Source: Lactococcus paracarnosus (GTDB lineage Bacteria; Bacillota; Bacilli; Lactobacillales; Streptococcaceae). From it: a stretch of DNA of 64,000 nucleotides. The position numbers and the translations under genes were made by a program. Below, in pieces: positions 28,115-38,077 of the stretch; position 1 is the first letter of the stretch, and the number at the start of each line of letters is the position of its first letter. Below the pieces are notes generated by a model that worked only from the letters and a program-made list of their open reading frames with translations, ran no database searches and was not told the origin of the DNA. The DNA lies in NCBI RefSeq assembly GCF_006770285.1, contig NZ_CP017195.1, positions 1,612,001-1,676,000 on the forward strand. The letters run 5' to 3'.

Positions 28115-29014
28115 TCACATCAAGCCATCTGCTTTAGCTAGTTTATCTAGCATCTCGACAAATGCTACTAACTCATCAGCTAGTACCGCATGTCTTAAAT
28201 AGGCATATTGAACGTAGAATAGAATTTTATCATCTACCACGAGTGGGAGTTTAACGACTCCTGCCATATCTTGAAAGGGCAAAAAATCGGTCATTAAGGT
28301 AATACCAGCATTGGCCCTCACCATCTGCCCAATCGTGTGCACATCTGAAAATCGGAATAAGACTTGCGCTTTTTTTCTATATTTATCACTCAGATTTTGA
28401 AACGCCTTGGTATGAACAAAGCCATCCTCAAGTAAAATGTATGGATAGTCCAGTGTCTCTTCAAATGTCACCTCTGTCTTTTGAGCTAATGGATTATCCT
28501 TAGCGACAAAAATATAAAACTCACGCTGATATAAGAGGTTAACGTTTAGATTAGGATGCGTCAAGGGCACAATACTACCAATTAGACTAAAGTCCAGTTG
28601 CCCTGATAATAATTTTGTCAGTAACGACTTTGAGCCACCCGAAACCAAGTCAAATTTTGAGATTAAGTCAACAGTCCCTGGCACTTCCAGTAAGCTTGAC
28701 AGTAATCTAGCCCGAATGATAGGTGGAAAACCGACATAGATTTTATGTTGCTTAGCATGCTCGATGGCACTTTCTACTACCGTAAATTCATCTAGTATAT
28801 GACTAATATGTGACTTTAAAATCTCACCTTCTTGCGTCAATACAACAAAGCGATGTGAGGGATCTTTCTGAATTAAATCGCAGTTGTAATAATCTTCTAA
28901 GCGTTTCATGGCATGGCTAATTGTTGGCTGACTCACATTGAATTGCTTGGCAACCTGAGTAAATGATAGTAATTCAGCTAAGGCATTAAAAAAATCAAAA
29001 TCTCGTAAATTCAT
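28115..29014 (-). CDS. mleR: LysR-family regulator of malolactic fermentation
   Basis: A 299-residue LTTR with N-terminal HTH (FFNALAELLSFTQVAKQF, then SQPTISHAMKRLEDYY) and an effector-binding domain. It is divergent from mleS-mleP across 157 bp containing a T-N11-A LTTR box, as expected for MleR, the malate-responsive activator. The start follows AAGGAG by 9 nt. Assignment rests on position and family. Confidence 0.88.
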   Translation of the reverse strand: MNLRDFDFFNALAELLSFTQVAKQFNVSQPTISHAMKRLEDYYNCDLIQKDPSHRFVVLTQEGEILKSHISHILDEFTVVESAIEHAKQHKIYVGFPPIIRARLLSSLLEVPGTVDLISKFDLVSGGSKSLLTKLLSGQLDFSLIGSIVPLTHPNLNVNLLYQREFYIFVAKDNPLAQKTEVTFEETLDYPYILLEDGFVHTKAFQNLSDKYRKKAQVLFRFSDVHTIGQMVRANAGITLMTDFLPFQDMAGVVKLPLVVDDKILFYVQYAYLRHAVLADELVAFVEMLDKLAKADGLM

Positions 29015-29068
29015 CTTCCACTACTCCTTTTCATTATTCTATCATATTTGAGACAATTTGTTATTCTT

Positions 29069-29145
29069 AAATCTTATCATATCTAGAAGATTTGACTATA
29101 ATAACTTATAAGTTATAGAATAAAACTTGTAAATGAGTTTTACAA
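29069..29145 (+). promoter_or_regulatory. mleS promoter with LysR box and palindromes
   Basis: AAATCTT and AAGATTT (29069-29075, 29087-29093) form an inverted repeat of exact T-N11-A type that overlaps the -35 TTGACT (29092-29097). A perfect 16-bp palindrome ATAACTTATAAGTTAT (29101-29116) lies between -35 and -10 (TATAGA or TAGAAT near 29114-29121). A third repeat, TTGTAAA and TTTACAA (29127-29145), lies in the leader. MleR binding is inferred. Confidence 0.7.
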
Positions 29146-29171
29146 CATTATATTAATTGGAGGATGTACAA

Positions 29172-30794
29172 ATGCGTGCACATGAAATTTTAAACAACCC
29201 TTTCTTAAATAAAGGGACAGCCTTTACAGAAGCCGAAAGAAAATCACTTGGTTTAGTTGGTATTTTACCCCCTTATGTTCAAACAATTGACCAACAAGCT
29301 GAACAAACTTACCAACAGTATTTGACGAAACCTAATGATCTAGAAAAACGTCATTTCTTAATGGAAATTTTCAACACAAACCGGACTTTATTTTATTATT
29401 TATTTAATCAACATATCGTTGAATTTAATCCAATCGTTTATGATCCAACGATTGCGGATACGATTGAAAACTATAGCCATCTATTTGTGGATACACAATA
29501 TGCTGCCTATCTTGATATCAACCATCCAGAAAACATTAAAGAAACACTTGAAAATGCTGCTGGAGATAGAAAAATTCGCTTAATCGTTGTTACTGATGCT
29601 GAAGGGATTCTGGGTATTGGCGACTGGGGCACACAAGGTGTTGATATTTCTGTCGGTAAACTGATGATTTATACTGCTGCCGCTGGGATTGATCCTGAAT
29701 GTGTCTTACCGATTGTGATTGATGCAGGGACAACGAGACAAGAACTCTTGAATGATCCCTTGTACTTAGGTAATCATCAAGAACGTCTATATGGTGATGA
29801 CTACTATGACTTCATTGACCAATTCGTTAACACTGCTGAGGATATGTTCCCTAAATTATATTTACACTGGGAAGACTTCGGTCGTTCAAACGCTGCGACT
29901 ATTTTGAACAAATACAAAAATATCATCCCAACTTTCAACGATGATATCCAAGGTACAGGTATCGTTGTCCTCGGTGGTATCTTCGGCTCTCTTGATATTA
30001 CGGGTGAAAAGTTAACTGATCAAGTCTACCTTTGCTATGGTGGTGGGTCTGCTGGAGCAGGGATTTCAAATCGTGTTCATGCAGAGATGGTCAGCGAAGG
30101 ACTTTCTGAGGAAGAAGCCTACAAACGCTTCTTTATGGTCGATAAACAAGGCCTATTATTTGATGATATGACTGACTTAACGCCAGCTCAAAAACCCTTT
30201 GCTAAAAAACGAAGTGACTTTGCGAATGCTGCTGAGATGACAGATTTACTGACAATTATCAAAACTGTCAAACCAACTATCTTGGTTGGGACATCTACTG
30301 ATCCAGGTGCCTTTACTAAAGAAGTCGTTGAAGCTATGTGCTCGAATACAGCACGTCCTATTATCTTCCCAATTTCAAATCCAACCAAAAAATTAGAAGC
30401 AACAGCGCAACAAGTAATTGAATGGTCTGACGGTAAAGCCTTCGTCGCAACTGGTGTACCATCAGACACCATCACTTACAAAGGGGTTGACTACCAAATC
30501 GGACAAGCTAACAACGCCCTAATCTACCCAGGATTGGGACTTGGTATGCTTGCATCAGAAGCCTCACTTTTGACTGATGAAATGATCGGTGCTGCAGCAC
30601 ATTCTCTAAGCGGTCTCGTTGACTTAACACAAGCTGGTGCACCCGTTCTGCCACCATTCCAATATGTTGCAGATGTCTCTATCAAAGTTGCCGAAGCAGT
30701 TGCTAACATGGCCAAATCACAAGGTCTAGCACAAGCTAAAGAAACAGATATGTCAAAAGCAGTAAAAAACCTCAAATGGTATCCAGAATACTAA
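29172..30794 (+). CDS. mleS: Malolactic enzyme
   Basis: A 540-residue enzyme that converts L-malate to L-lactate and CO2 with bound NAD+ and Mn2+, within the malic enzyme superfamily. Segments seen: [19 protein letters not shown], catalytic-site [18 protein letters not shown], the metal-site [10 protein letters not shown] then FNDDIQGTG, the Rossmann GGGSAGAG and the C-terminal FPISNPTKK. Length and N-terminus ([19 protein letters not shown]) match lactococcal MleS better than malic enzyme. The ATG at 29172 follows GGAGG. mleP follows after 13 bp. Confidence 0.93.
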   Translation: MRAHEILNNPFLNKGTAFTEAERKSLGLVGILPPYVQTIDQQAEQTYQQYLTKPNDLEKRHFLMEIFNTNRTLFYYLFNQHIVEFNPIVYDPTIADTIENYSHLFVDTQYAAYLDINHPENIKETLENAAGDRKIRLIVVTDAEGILGIGDWGTQGVDISVGKLMIYTAAAGIDPECVLPIVIDAGTTRQELLNDPLYLGNHQERLYGDDYYDFIDQFVNTAEDMFPKLYLHWEDFGRSNAATILNKYKNIIPTFNDDIQGTGIVVLGGIFGSLDITGEKLTDQVYLCYGGGSAGAGISNRVHAEMVSEGLSEEEAYKRFFMVDKQGLLFDDMTDLTPAQKPFAKKRSDFANAAEMTDLLTIIKTVKPTILVGTSTDPGAFTKEVVEAMCSNTARPIIFPISNPTKKLEATAQQVIEWSDGKAFVATGVPSDTITYKGVDYQIGQANNALIYPGLGLGMLASEASLLTDEMIGAAAHSLSGLVDLTQAGAPVLPPFQYVADVSIKVAEAVANMAKSQGLAQAKETDMSKAVKNLKWYPEY

Positions 30795-30807
30795 GAGGAC
30801 TCAAAAA

Positions 30808-32088
30808 ATGAAAAAAATATCCGCAATAAAAATATCTGGAATTAGTCTCCCACTCTATGCCTTCGTTATGATTATCCTTGCCATCGTCATCAGCTTAGGC
30901 AAACTCCCACTCAACATGGTTGGGATCACTTTACTATTAGTTGCCCTAGGACATCTGCTCTACTATATTGGTGAGAAGTTACCTATTATGAATGCCTATC
31001 TTGGTGGGGGATCTGTATTTACCCTGATAGGGGCAACACTTCTGTCAACTTTTCACTTGATTCCGACACATGTTATTGGTGCTGTTGGTAAATTTATGGG
31101 CGGTCAATTCGGCTTTCTGGACTTCTATATCGCCGCACTTATCTGTGGCTCTATTTTAGGGATGAATCGCAAACTTTTGATCAAGGCATCAACTAAATTT
31201 ATCCCCGTTGCTTTGGTCACGATGGTCGTTGGTTTCTTTGCAGTAGGTTTCATGGGCATGTTACTTGGTAAGGGCTTTGCTCACTCTGTTATGTATGTAT
31301 CGATGCCGATGATGGCTGGTGGTATGGGCGCAGGCATCACCCCGCTCTCTCAAATCTACGCATCTGGCTTATTTCATGGCAATCAAACTGCGATTTTCTC
31401 TCAATTAGCACCAGCAGTTACTTTCGGGAATATTATCGCCATCATCGGCGCATTATCTATCTCAAAAGTGTTTGCCAAAACGAAATATAATGGCCATGGT
31501 ACGCTGATTACAGCGACTAAGGAAGAATTAGCTAAACCAAAAATAGTTTTAGATGCCCAACAAATCGGTGTCGGACTCTTGTTTTCCTTCTCTCTTCTCA
31601 TGGTTGGTAACATCCTCAATAACTTTTTCCCAAAAGTGCATGAGTATGCCTTCATGATTATTATCGTCTTCATCATCAAAGCAACTGATACTGTGCCTAA
31701 AAAATTAGAAGATGCTGTGGTAATGTTCAATCAAGTCATCATGACAAATTTGACCCATGCTGTATTAGCTGGTATCGGGTTGGCTTTGATTGACTTAAGA
31801 ACACTGGCTTCTGCTTTTACTTGGCAATTTGTCGTCCTTTGTTTGACAAGTGTCATCGCAATGGGGCTTACCAGCTGGTTCCTAGGTCTAGCCCTTGGTA
31901 TGTACCCCGTCGAGACCGCAATCGGCGCTGGTATGATTAACAACTCCATGGGTGGTACAGGTAATATCGCAGTTTTATCTGCTGCAGATCGTATGGAAAT
32001 GATTGCTTTTGCACAGATGGCAAATCGGCTATGTGGTGCAATCGTCCTCATCATGGGTGGTATTCTCATCCGATTCTTCTACCACTAA
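30808..32088 (+). CDS. mleP: 2-hydroxycarboxylate transporter family malate permease
   Basis: A 426-residue, roughly eleven-helix carrier of the 2-HCT family. The two Gly-rich reentrant loops appear as PMMAGGMGAGITPLS (about 170-184) and NNSMGGTGNIAVLS (about 378-391). MleP exchanges malate for lactate and generates membrane potential. It lies 13 bp behind mleS with its own ribosome binding site. Citrate transport by the same family is possible, but the context favours malate. Confidence 0.92.
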   Translation: MKKISAIKISGISLPLYAFVMIILAIVISLGKLPLNMVGITLLLVALGHLLYYIGEKLPIMNAYLGGGSVFTLIGATLLSTFHLIPTHVIGAVGKFMGGQFGFLDFYIAALICGSILGMNRKLLIKASTKFIPVALVTMVVGFFAVGFMGMLLGKGFAHSVMYVSMPMMAGGMGAGITPLSQIYASGLFHGNQTAIFSQLAPAVTFGNIIAIIGALSISKVFAKTKYNGHGTLITATKEELAKPKIVLDAQQIGVGLLFSFSLLMVGNILNNFFPKVHEYAFMIIIVFIIKATDTVPKKLEDAVVMFNQVIMTNLTHAVLAGIGLALIDLRTLASAFTWQFVVLCLTSVIAMGLTSWFLGLALGMYPVETAIGAGMINNSMGGTGNIAVLSAADRMEMIAFAQMANRLCGAIVLIMGGILIRFFYH

Positions 32089-32123
32089 GCCATATGCACC
32101 TGAAGATCGGAGCTAGCAACATG

Positions 32124-32170
32124 AAAAAGCAATACCTATCTATGTAATATCTGATAGGTATTGCTTTTTT
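32124..32170 (+). terminator. Terminator of mleS-mleP
   Basis: AAAAAGCAATACCTATC and GATAGGTATTGCTTTTTT pair around a 12-base loop. Confidence 0.95.
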
Positions 32171-32222
32171 ATATCCTTCTTGACATACACCTGATTCGGG
32201 CAATCAAGTTGATACTTTTATA

Positions 32223-32251
32223 TTGCTTAATTCTATAACATGTGCTAGAAT
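32223..32251 (+). promoter_or_regulatory. kup promoter
   Basis: TTGCTT (32223-32228), 17 nt ending TGC, and TAGAAT (32246-32251) form an extended -10 promoter. The predicted start lies just before the aptamer-like RNA. Confidence 0.7.
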
Positions 32252-32261
32252 AAGCATACTT

Positions 32262-32406
32262 TGTTAGTTTATGGGGAGTAGCAGCAGTCTTTATGACTGG
32301 AATGAATCAACATTTACCCGTGTGCTTCACAGCATACTGGTTCATTCTTAATTTGCCAGACCAAGAGAATACGTCTAGTTTCAAGGCTTTATTTTCTTGG
32401 TTTTTT
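32262..32406 (+). ncRNA. Probable yybP-ykoY-like riboswitch with intrinsic terminator upstream of kup
   Basis: The leader carries GGGGAGTAGC (32273-32282) and GCCAGACC (32355-32362), the two hallmark strands of the yybP-ykoY (Mn2+) aptamer. A hairpin GCAGTC/GACTGG corresponds to P2. A P3-like stem AATGAATC/GGTTCATT encloses an internal loop and an upper hairpin GTGTGC/GCATAC. ACCAAGAGAA at the aptamer 3' strand can instead pair with TTTTCTTGGT (32393-32402), followed by six T, forming a terminator. Ligand-stabilised P1 would prevent it (ON switch). P1 is weak and the P4 helix seems missing, so the ligand class is uncertain; the terminator switch itself is well supported. Confidence 0.6.
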
Positions 32407-32431
32407 ACTAGCAAAAATTTTGGAGGAAAAC

Positions 32432-34441
32432 ATGTCTAAAGGAAATCTTAAATCAAAAGCAACACTCGGCGGTGTACTAGTTGCGACAGGCATTGTGTAT
32501 GGCGATATTGGTACCAGTCCGCTATACGTTATGAAATCAATTGTCAGCGGGCAGGGTGGGCTACATAATATTTCAGAATCATTCTTAATCGGATCGGTTT
32601 CATTAATTCTTTGGACGCTCACCTTATTAACAACTTTCAAGTATGTCCTTATTGCCTTACAAGCAGATAATCATGGTGAAGGTGGTATTTTTTCACTTTT
32701 TACCCTAGTACGTAAGCAGGCAAAATTTCTGACGATCGTGGCGATGATCGGGGGTGCAGCATTACTTGCTGATGGGGTCCTGACGCCAGCCATGACCGTG
32801 ACGACCGCCATAGAGGGTTTAAAAGAAATCCCCGCCTTTACATCGGTATTCGGTAATAGTCAAACTGTCATCGTCATTATTACTTTAGCAATCATTACCC
32901 TACTATTTTTCATACAACGCTTTGGCACGGATAAAATCGGCAAAGTCTTTGGCCCGATCATGTTTCTATGGTTCACTTTTATCGGCCTTATTGGCCTGGC
33001 GAATATGATGTCAAACTTAAACGTCTTGCGTGCCATCAATCCTTACTACGCCTTTCATGTCCTCTTTAGTGCCGACAACAAGGCTGGATTATTAATCTTA
33101 GGTAGTGTATTTCTTGCTACGACAGGGGCAGAGGCCCTGTATTCAGATTTAGGACATGTGGGTAAATATAATATTTATGCAAGCTGGCCTTATATCAAAA
33201 TCAGCTTATTACTCAGCTACTTTGGACAGGCAGCATTCCTATTAAGAGCCAAGGAATTACCAAACTATCACTTAATGGATGATTTCAATCCCTTTTTCAA
33301 TATGATTCCAGATAGCTTAATGCTGGTTGGCGTTATTTTTGCCAGTGTTGCTGCTATTATCGCATCACAAGCCCTTATCACTGGTGCTTTTACACTCGTT
33401 TCAGAAGCTATGAAACTCCGTCTACTCCCTAAATTAAAGATTCTCTACCCTGGTAATACACGTGGACAAATGTATCTGCCCTTAGTGAATGCCTTATTAT
33501 GGATCCTAACCAGTTTAGTCGTACTGATTTTTAAAACAAGTCACAAAATGGAATCAGCCTACGGCCTAGCCATCACAGTTACCATGCTAATGACGACCAT
33601 TTTATTACATTATTTCTTAAAGATAAATCGCTGGAACAAAATCGTTTCCAACATCACAATTCTCTTATTCTTAACGATTGAAACAATCTTTTTCATGTCA
33701 AGTCTAGCTAAATTTTTCAATGGTGGTTATATTGCTATTTTAATTGCCATCGCCATATTGAGTGTCATGTATATCTGGGAAAAGGGCAATATCATTCAAG
33801 AAAATATGTTGAAAACCCTAGATTTGACTGATTATGTCGACCAAATGAGACAGTTAAAATATGATCGAAACTATGACTTATATCAAACAAACTTGGTCTA
33901 TCTGACAACCCATATGAAGGGAGATAGGATTGAGGAAGGTATCATCTATTCCATTTTAGATAAACATCCTAAACGGGCATCCGTCTACTGGTTTGTCAAT
34001 ATTGAAGTGACAGATGAACCTTACACGAAAGAATATACTGTAGACATGATGGATACTGATTTTATCGTCATCATAAAACTATATTTAGGCTTCCGAGTAA
34101 AACAAGATATTAATATTTATATCAATCATATCGTAAAATCACTCATTGCTGATGGTGATTTACAAGCTCAGTATCAAAAATATTCGATTAAACCAGGTCG
34201 TAACATCGGTGACTTCCAGTATGTGTTGATTCAAGAAAGGCTGTCAAATCACCTAGACATGTCTAAATTTGATAGACAAATCATGCAAGCTAAACTCTTT
34301 ATCAAACGCTTTACCACGACACCTGATAAATGGTTCGGCCTTGAATTTAGTGATACAACTTACGAAGTCGTCCCCTTAATGATTGGTAAAGATCCTGAAA
34401 TCCAATTAACAAAACGGCAACCTGAACCTCTTCAGCCTTAA
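32432..34441 (+). CDS. kup: Kup-family potassium uptake protein
   Basis: A 669-residue K+/H+ symporter of the KUP/HAK/KT family. The first helix carries the family signature GIVYGDIGTSPLYV (about 20-33). About twelve helices fill residues 15-450, and a cytosolic C-terminal domain follows (about 460-669). Lactococcal KupA/KupB are inhibited by c-di-AMP, and the c-di-AMP synthase operon lies convergent next door. The ATG at 32432 follows GGAGG; the four-codon extension is rejected. Expression seems to be controlled by the leader RNA upstream. Confidence 0.95.
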   Translation: MSKGNLKSKATLGGVLVATGIVYGDIGTSPLYVMKSIVSGQGGLHNISESFLIGSVSLILWTLTLLTTFKYVLIALQADNHGEGGIFSLFTLVRKQAKFLTIVAMIGGAALLADGVLTPAMTVTTAIEGLKEIPAFTSVFGNSQTVIVIITLAIITLLFFIQRFGTDKIGKVFGPIMFLWFTFIGLIGLANMMSNLNVLRAINPYYAFHVLFSADNKAGLLILGSVFLATTGAEALYSDLGHVGKYNIYASWPYIKISLLLSYFGQAAFLLRAKELPNYHLMDDFNPFFNMIPDSLMLVGVIFASVAAIIASQALITGAFTLVSEAMKLRLLPKLKILYPGNTRGQMYLPLVNALLWILTSLVVLIFKTSHKMESAYGLAITVTMLMTTILLHYFLKINRWNKIVSNITILLFLTIETIFFMSSLAKFFNGGYIAILIAIAILSVMYIWEKGNIIQENMLKTLDLTDYVDQMRQLKYDRNYDLYQTNLVYLTTHMKGDRIEEGIIYSILDKHPKRASVYWFVNIEVTDEPYTKEYTVDMMDTDFIVIIKLYLGFRVKQDINIYINHIVKSLIADGDLQAQYQKYSIKPGRNIGDFQYVLIQERLSNHLDMSKFDRQIMQAKLFIKRFTTTPDKWFGLEFSDTTYEVVPLMIGKDPEIQLTKRQPEPLQP

Positions 34442-34458
34442 AAAAATAACTTTGATCG

Positions 34459-34511
34459 CATAAAACCGCACGATGTAGACCTCTAAGAGCCCTATATCGT
34501 GCGGTTTTATG
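34459..34511 (+). terminator. Bidirectional terminator, kup/glmM
   Basis: CATAAAACCGCACGAT and ATCGTGCGGTTTTATG form a perfect 16-bp stem around a 21-base loop between convergent genes. Confidence 0.9.
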
Positions 34512-34540
34512 TGTTGCGCAAAGCATCAATTGATTCCTTA

Positions 34541-35899
34541 TTAATCTATACCGATTTCGTCACTTACAACTGCTACGATGGTGTCGACATAATCGTTCAC
34601 TTCCCCATCAGTTGGTGCTTCGGCCATCACACGTAAGAGTGGCTCTGTACCACTTGGGCGAACAAGAATCCGGCCATTTCCGGCCATCTTCTCTTCCATT
34701 TCTCCAATGACAGCTGCGATAGCCGGTACTTCCATGGCCTTAGCTTTCATGCTATTTTCAACACGAACATTGACTAATTTTTGCGGATAAATCTTGACTT
34801 CACTAGCTAATTCAGATAATTTTTTACCCGTTTCACGCATCACTTTAACCAATAATATCGCGGATGCTTGACCATCTCCAGTTGTATTATTATCCAGATA
34901 GATAATATGCCCTGACTGTTCGCCACCAAAATTATAGCCATTTTGCTTCATTTCTTCAACAACATAACGATCACCAACACCAGTAATCACAGTATTGATG
35001 TTAGCTGTTTCTAATGCTTTATGGAAACCTAAATTAGACATAACAGTTGTGACGATGGTATCTTTGCTTAATAATCCCTTATCTTGTAAATATTTACCAA
35101 TGATAAACATGATCTTGTCACCATCAACAATGGCACCCATTTCATCTACTGCGATTAAGCGATCGCCATCCCCATCGAAAGCCAAGCCTAAATCAGAATG
35201 CGTTGCAAGTACTTCTTTAGCTAGATTTTCTGGGTGAGTTGAACCAACACCTAAATTAATATTCAAGCCATCAGGTGCTTCCCCAATCACATGGATATCT
35301 GCAGATAAGTCACTAAATACAGTTCTTGCACTCGTACAGGTTGCACCATTAGCCGTGTCTAAGGTGATTTTGAAGCCTTCAAAACTACCTTCAGCAGTCG
35401 CTTTTAGAAATTCATCGTATTTTCGAACAGCCTCAGCATAATCATGCAAGACACCTAAACCTTGAGCTGAAGGCCTAGGCAATGCATCAACTTCAGCATC
35501 AAGCAAGGCTTCAATTTCAAGCTCTTGGCTATCTGCTAATTTAAAGCCGTCTCCACCGAAAAACTTAATGCCATTATCTAAAGCAGGATTATGACTAGCA
35601 GAAATCATAACACCAGCAGAAACTGAATCTTTTTTCACTAGATAAGCAACACCAGGTGTTGCAATAACACCTAAGTCAAATACTTCTATACCAACACTTA
35701 ACAGTCCTGAAATCAAAGAAGTGCCTAACATCTGTCCTGAAATCCTTGTGTCCCTTGCAACATATACTTTTGGTGTCTCAACCTCATGCTGAGACAGCAC
35801 ATAGCCGCCAAAACGACCAAGTTTAAAAGCCATTTCTGGTGTTAACTCAACATTTGCTTCTCCACGAACACCATCAGTTCCAAAATACTTACCCATCAT
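34541..35899 (-). CDS. glmM: Phosphoglucosamine mutase
   Basis: A 452-residue enzyme that interconverts glucosamine-6-P and glucosamine-1-P for UDP-GlcNAc and cell wall synthesis. The phosphoserine loop is [17 protein letters not shown] (about 100-116), the metal loop DGDGDR (about 240-245), the sugar loop GGEQSGHI and the phosphate-binding loop [14 protein letters not shown] near the end. It is last in the cdaA-cdaR-glmM operon; GlmM is known to bind and inhibit CdaA. Two adjacent ATG codons share one AGAGATA site. Confidence 0.97.
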   Translation of the reverse strand: MMGKYFGTDGVRGEANVELTPEMAFKLGRFGGYVLSQHEVETPKVYVARDTRISGQMLGTSLISGLLSVGIEVFDLGVIATPGVAYLVKKDSVSAGVMISASHNPALDNGIKFFGGDGFKLADSQELEIEALLDAEVDALPRPSAQGLGVLHDYAEAVRKYDEFLKATAEGSFEGFKITLDTANGATCTSARTVFSDLSADIHVIGEAPDGLNINLGVGSTHPENLAKEVLATHSDLGLAFDGDGDRLIAVDEMGAIVDGDKIMFIIGKYLQDKGLLSKDTIVTTVMSNLGFHKALETANINTVITGVGDRYVVEEMKQNGYNFGGEQSGHIIYLDNNTTGDGQASAILLVKVMRETGKKLSELASEVKIYPQKLVNVRVENSMKAKAMEVPAIAAVIGEMEEKMAGNGRILVRPSGTEPLLRVMAEAPTDGEVNDYVDTIVAVVSDEIGID

Positions 35900-35940
35900 T
35901 ATCTCTTTTCAATTGTTTAGTTGATTCGGGTTAAACAAGA

Positions 35941-35967
35941 AAAATTAGTGCAAATAAACTGCACTAG
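35941..35967 (-). terminator. Weak attenuator between cdaR and glmM
   Basis: On the minus strand TAGTGCA and TGCACTA pair around a seven-base loop, followed by ATTTTT. The 158-bp gap suggests partial uncoupling of glmM from cdaAR. Confidence 0.55.
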
Positions 35968-36057
35968 TTTCTTTATAGCCCTAACTATCTGATATTGATC
36001 CCACTTGCTAGTGTTTAACTCAATTATCAGATTTTTTTTCATTTAATCTATTATAAC

Positions 36058-37017
36058 TTATTTTTTAGTTGGTGTCACTGTCACCTCAATTTGATTCGGT
36101 GTTGTTGTGACATTGTCTATAGAAAGCGGCACCTTAATCACCGTTTCTTTTGTAATATCAGTCACGTCAATGTTTGCTGTAATATTTGAAATATTATCAA
36201 TATATTTTTGTTCACCAGCAATATTGACAGTATCTTTTGCTAATTTAAAGGCATAATCTTTTATAGAACTGTCTTTCTTACCTGTAATCTGACCAACAAC
36301 AGGGACATTTTTATTTGGTAACCCAACCTCAACTTGCATCTTAACAGATGTTGGTGATAACTTAGTTGGTAGCACCTTACCTGAACTATCTACTGCTCTC
36401 AAAAAGACTTTACCAGAAAAATTATTGTCAAGAATAACATCACTAGGCAACACTGCTTCTACTCTAGCAATTTGTGTAATAATAGAAGCACCTGAAGTCA
36501 CTGTTACCGTTTTTTTATCTGTACTAATACTTGTTAATTTATAACCTAATGGTAATTGTTTCTCAGAAACAACTGGTGTAATATCGAATGTTTTACTTGC
36601 TTTCTTTTCTATGGTAACTGAAATGTTGCCTGGATCGACCTGTGCATTCACACCCGTTGCTAATTCAACAACTCTAATCGGCACCTCAACTGTCCCTTCT
36701 TTGGCTTTGCTCAAGTCTGCTACTAGATGGAAGCTTCTTGTATCTGGTGTTTTTTCAGCTGTCAGCCGAACTTGATTATAAGATGTTAGATAAACATTAG
36801 CAGTGCCATCATATCCTGAAACAAAGTAGCGATCATTATCATATTTCAAATCGATCGGCATGTCATAAATTGTTGTAGAATGTGTTTCTGATGTATTGGT
36901 TCGCTCGCTTGAATTCTTCAATAGAACAGCATTTGCATTAAAGAATAAAATAACCGCAAAGAATACACTGATTAAAATATAAATAATTTTGGAGGATAAA
37001 AAATCTTTATTTTTCAT
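36058..37017 (-). CDS. cdaR: CdaA regulatory protein with YbbR domains
   Basis: A 319-residue protein with one N-terminal membrane helix (about 8-29) and an extracellular part of three to four YbbR repeats, each with paired strands and motifs like VTIEKKASKTFDITPVV. CdaR binds CdaA and modulates c-di-AMP synthesis. Its start overlaps the end of cdaA by 11 bp, so the two are coupled. Confidence 0.95.
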   Translation of the reverse strand: MKNKDFLSSKIIYILISVFFAVILFFNANAVLLKNSSERTNTSETHSTTIYDMPIDLKYDNDRYFVSGYDGTANVYLTSYNQVRLTAEKTPDTRSFHLVADLSKAKEGTVEVPIRVVELATGVNAQVDPGNISVTIEKKASKTFDITPVVSEKQLPLGYKLTSISTDKKTVTVTSGASIITQIARVEAVLPSDVILDNNFSGKVFLRAVDSSGKVLPTKLSPTSVKMQVEVGLPNKNVPVVGQITGKKDSSIKDYAFKLAKDTVNIAGEQKYIDNISNITANIDVTDITKETVIKVPLSIDNVTTTPNQIEVTVTPTKK

Positions 37018-37894
37018 TTTCTTTTCCTCTCTTTGCTAATAATTTAGTCAGAAGATTTGGCGTTTTATCAGCTATGCCTGTATCCTCTACATGCTTAATC
37101 AAAAAATCATGAAACTCACTTTTCGAAAGGTCTGAATAAAATTCACCATTTTCTGTAATCGACATACCACCCGTTTCCTCAGAAACGATCAAGGTGATCG
37201 CATCAGAAACCTCAGATATACCAATGGCAGCCCTATGTCGTGTCCCAAATTCTTTAGAAATCTTACCATCTTCTGTTAAAGGAAGATAGGCTGATGTGAC
37301 AGCAATTTTATCGCCTTGAACAATCACTGCTCCATCATGGAGCGGTGTATTCGGAATAAAAATATTAATCAAGAGCTCAGCCGTAATATCTGCATCCAGT
37401 TTAATACCTGTCGATACAAATTCTTCTAATGTCTGTGATTGCTCTATCACGATTAAAGCGCCTATTTTACGTTCGCTCATATAATAAAATGCTTTTTCAT
37501 ATGCTTTAATATAGCTGGTTCTTTTAACATTTCGATCTGATATGCCAAAGTTTAGAAGATTAGTAGTTCGACCTAGACTTTCAAGACCACGGCGAATCTC
37601 GGGTTGAAAGATGATGACTGCAGCAATCACGCCATAGGTAACAACTTGATTGAGTAGCCACTCAAAAGTCCCTAACCCTAGCCAACCACTGACAACTTTA
37701 AGCATGATAAATAAGAGGACACCACGCACTAATGTCATCATTTTGGTGCCTTGGACACTCCTTAAGGACTTATAAATTAAGAAAGTAATTAAGGAAATAT
37801 CCGCAACAGCGATAAATAGTCGCCAAGGCGTTAGATTTAACTGGATTATTTCCCGCCAATACTGCAAATTAAAAATCTGATTGAAATCATTCAT
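37007..37894 (-). CDS. cdaA: Diadenylate cyclase CdaA
   Basis: A 295-residue membrane enzyme that makes c-di-AMP from two ATP. Three membrane helices fill about 25-95, followed by the DisA_N catalytic domain with HDGAVIVQ (about 167-174) and GTRHRAAIG (about 199-207), the two active-site motifs. c-di-AMP controls K+ and osmolyte import. The kup gene, which encodes a likely target, is convergent to this operon. The upstream region ends at an IS element, so its promoter must lie in 37895-38048 or inside the IS end. Confidence 0.97.
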   Translation of the reverse strand: MNDFNQIFNLQYWREIIQLNLTPWRLFIAVADISLITFLIYKSLRSVQGTKMMTLVRGVLLFIMLKVVSGWLGLGTFEWLLNQVVTYGVIAAVIIFQPEIRRGLESLGRTTNLLNFGISDRNVKRTSYIKAYEKAFYYMSERKIGALIVIEQSQTLEEFVSTGIKLDADITAELLINIFIPNTPLHDGAVIVQGDKIAVTSAYLPLTEDGKISKEFGTRHRAAIGISEVSDAITLIVSEETGGMSITENGEFYSDLSKSEFHDFLIKHVEDTGIADKTPNLLTKLLAKRGKENEK

Positions 37895-38028
37895 ATTTTT
37901 ATTCTACCATTTTTGCCACTTTTTATCAGGGGAGAATACTGATAATTTTTCTAATGTTTTTGATATCTACCTATCTATTTAGACTAAAAATCAGGTATAT
38001 ACAAGCGAGTGAACATCCTTAGATAATC

Positions 38029-38048
38029 AAAAAAACATTGGTGACGAC
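38029..38048 (-). terminator. Left half of the nifJ terminator split by the IS
   Basis: AAAAAAACATTGGTGAC pairs with GTTACCAATGTTTTTTT, which now lies beyond the IS at 39524-39540. With the IS and one GAC removed, the hairpin has a 17-bp stem (one G-U) and the loop GACT. Confidence 0.85.
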
Positions 38049-38077
38049 TGATGTGACCCCCAAAATATAAACTTTTG

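Noticed and set aside
29127-29145. cre site before mleS
   Set aside because: The TGTAAA/TTTACA arms are separated by five bases and lack the central CG of cre sites.
30188-32069. Minus-strand ORFs of 83-112 codons inside mleS and mleP
   Set aside because: They lie opposite strongly conserved genes, show odd composition and have no start signals.
32262-32406. c-di-AMP (ydaO) riboswitch before kup
   Set aside because: The expected ydaO conserved segments are not present; the GGGGAGTAGC and GCCAGACC pieces fit the yybP-ykoY pattern instead.
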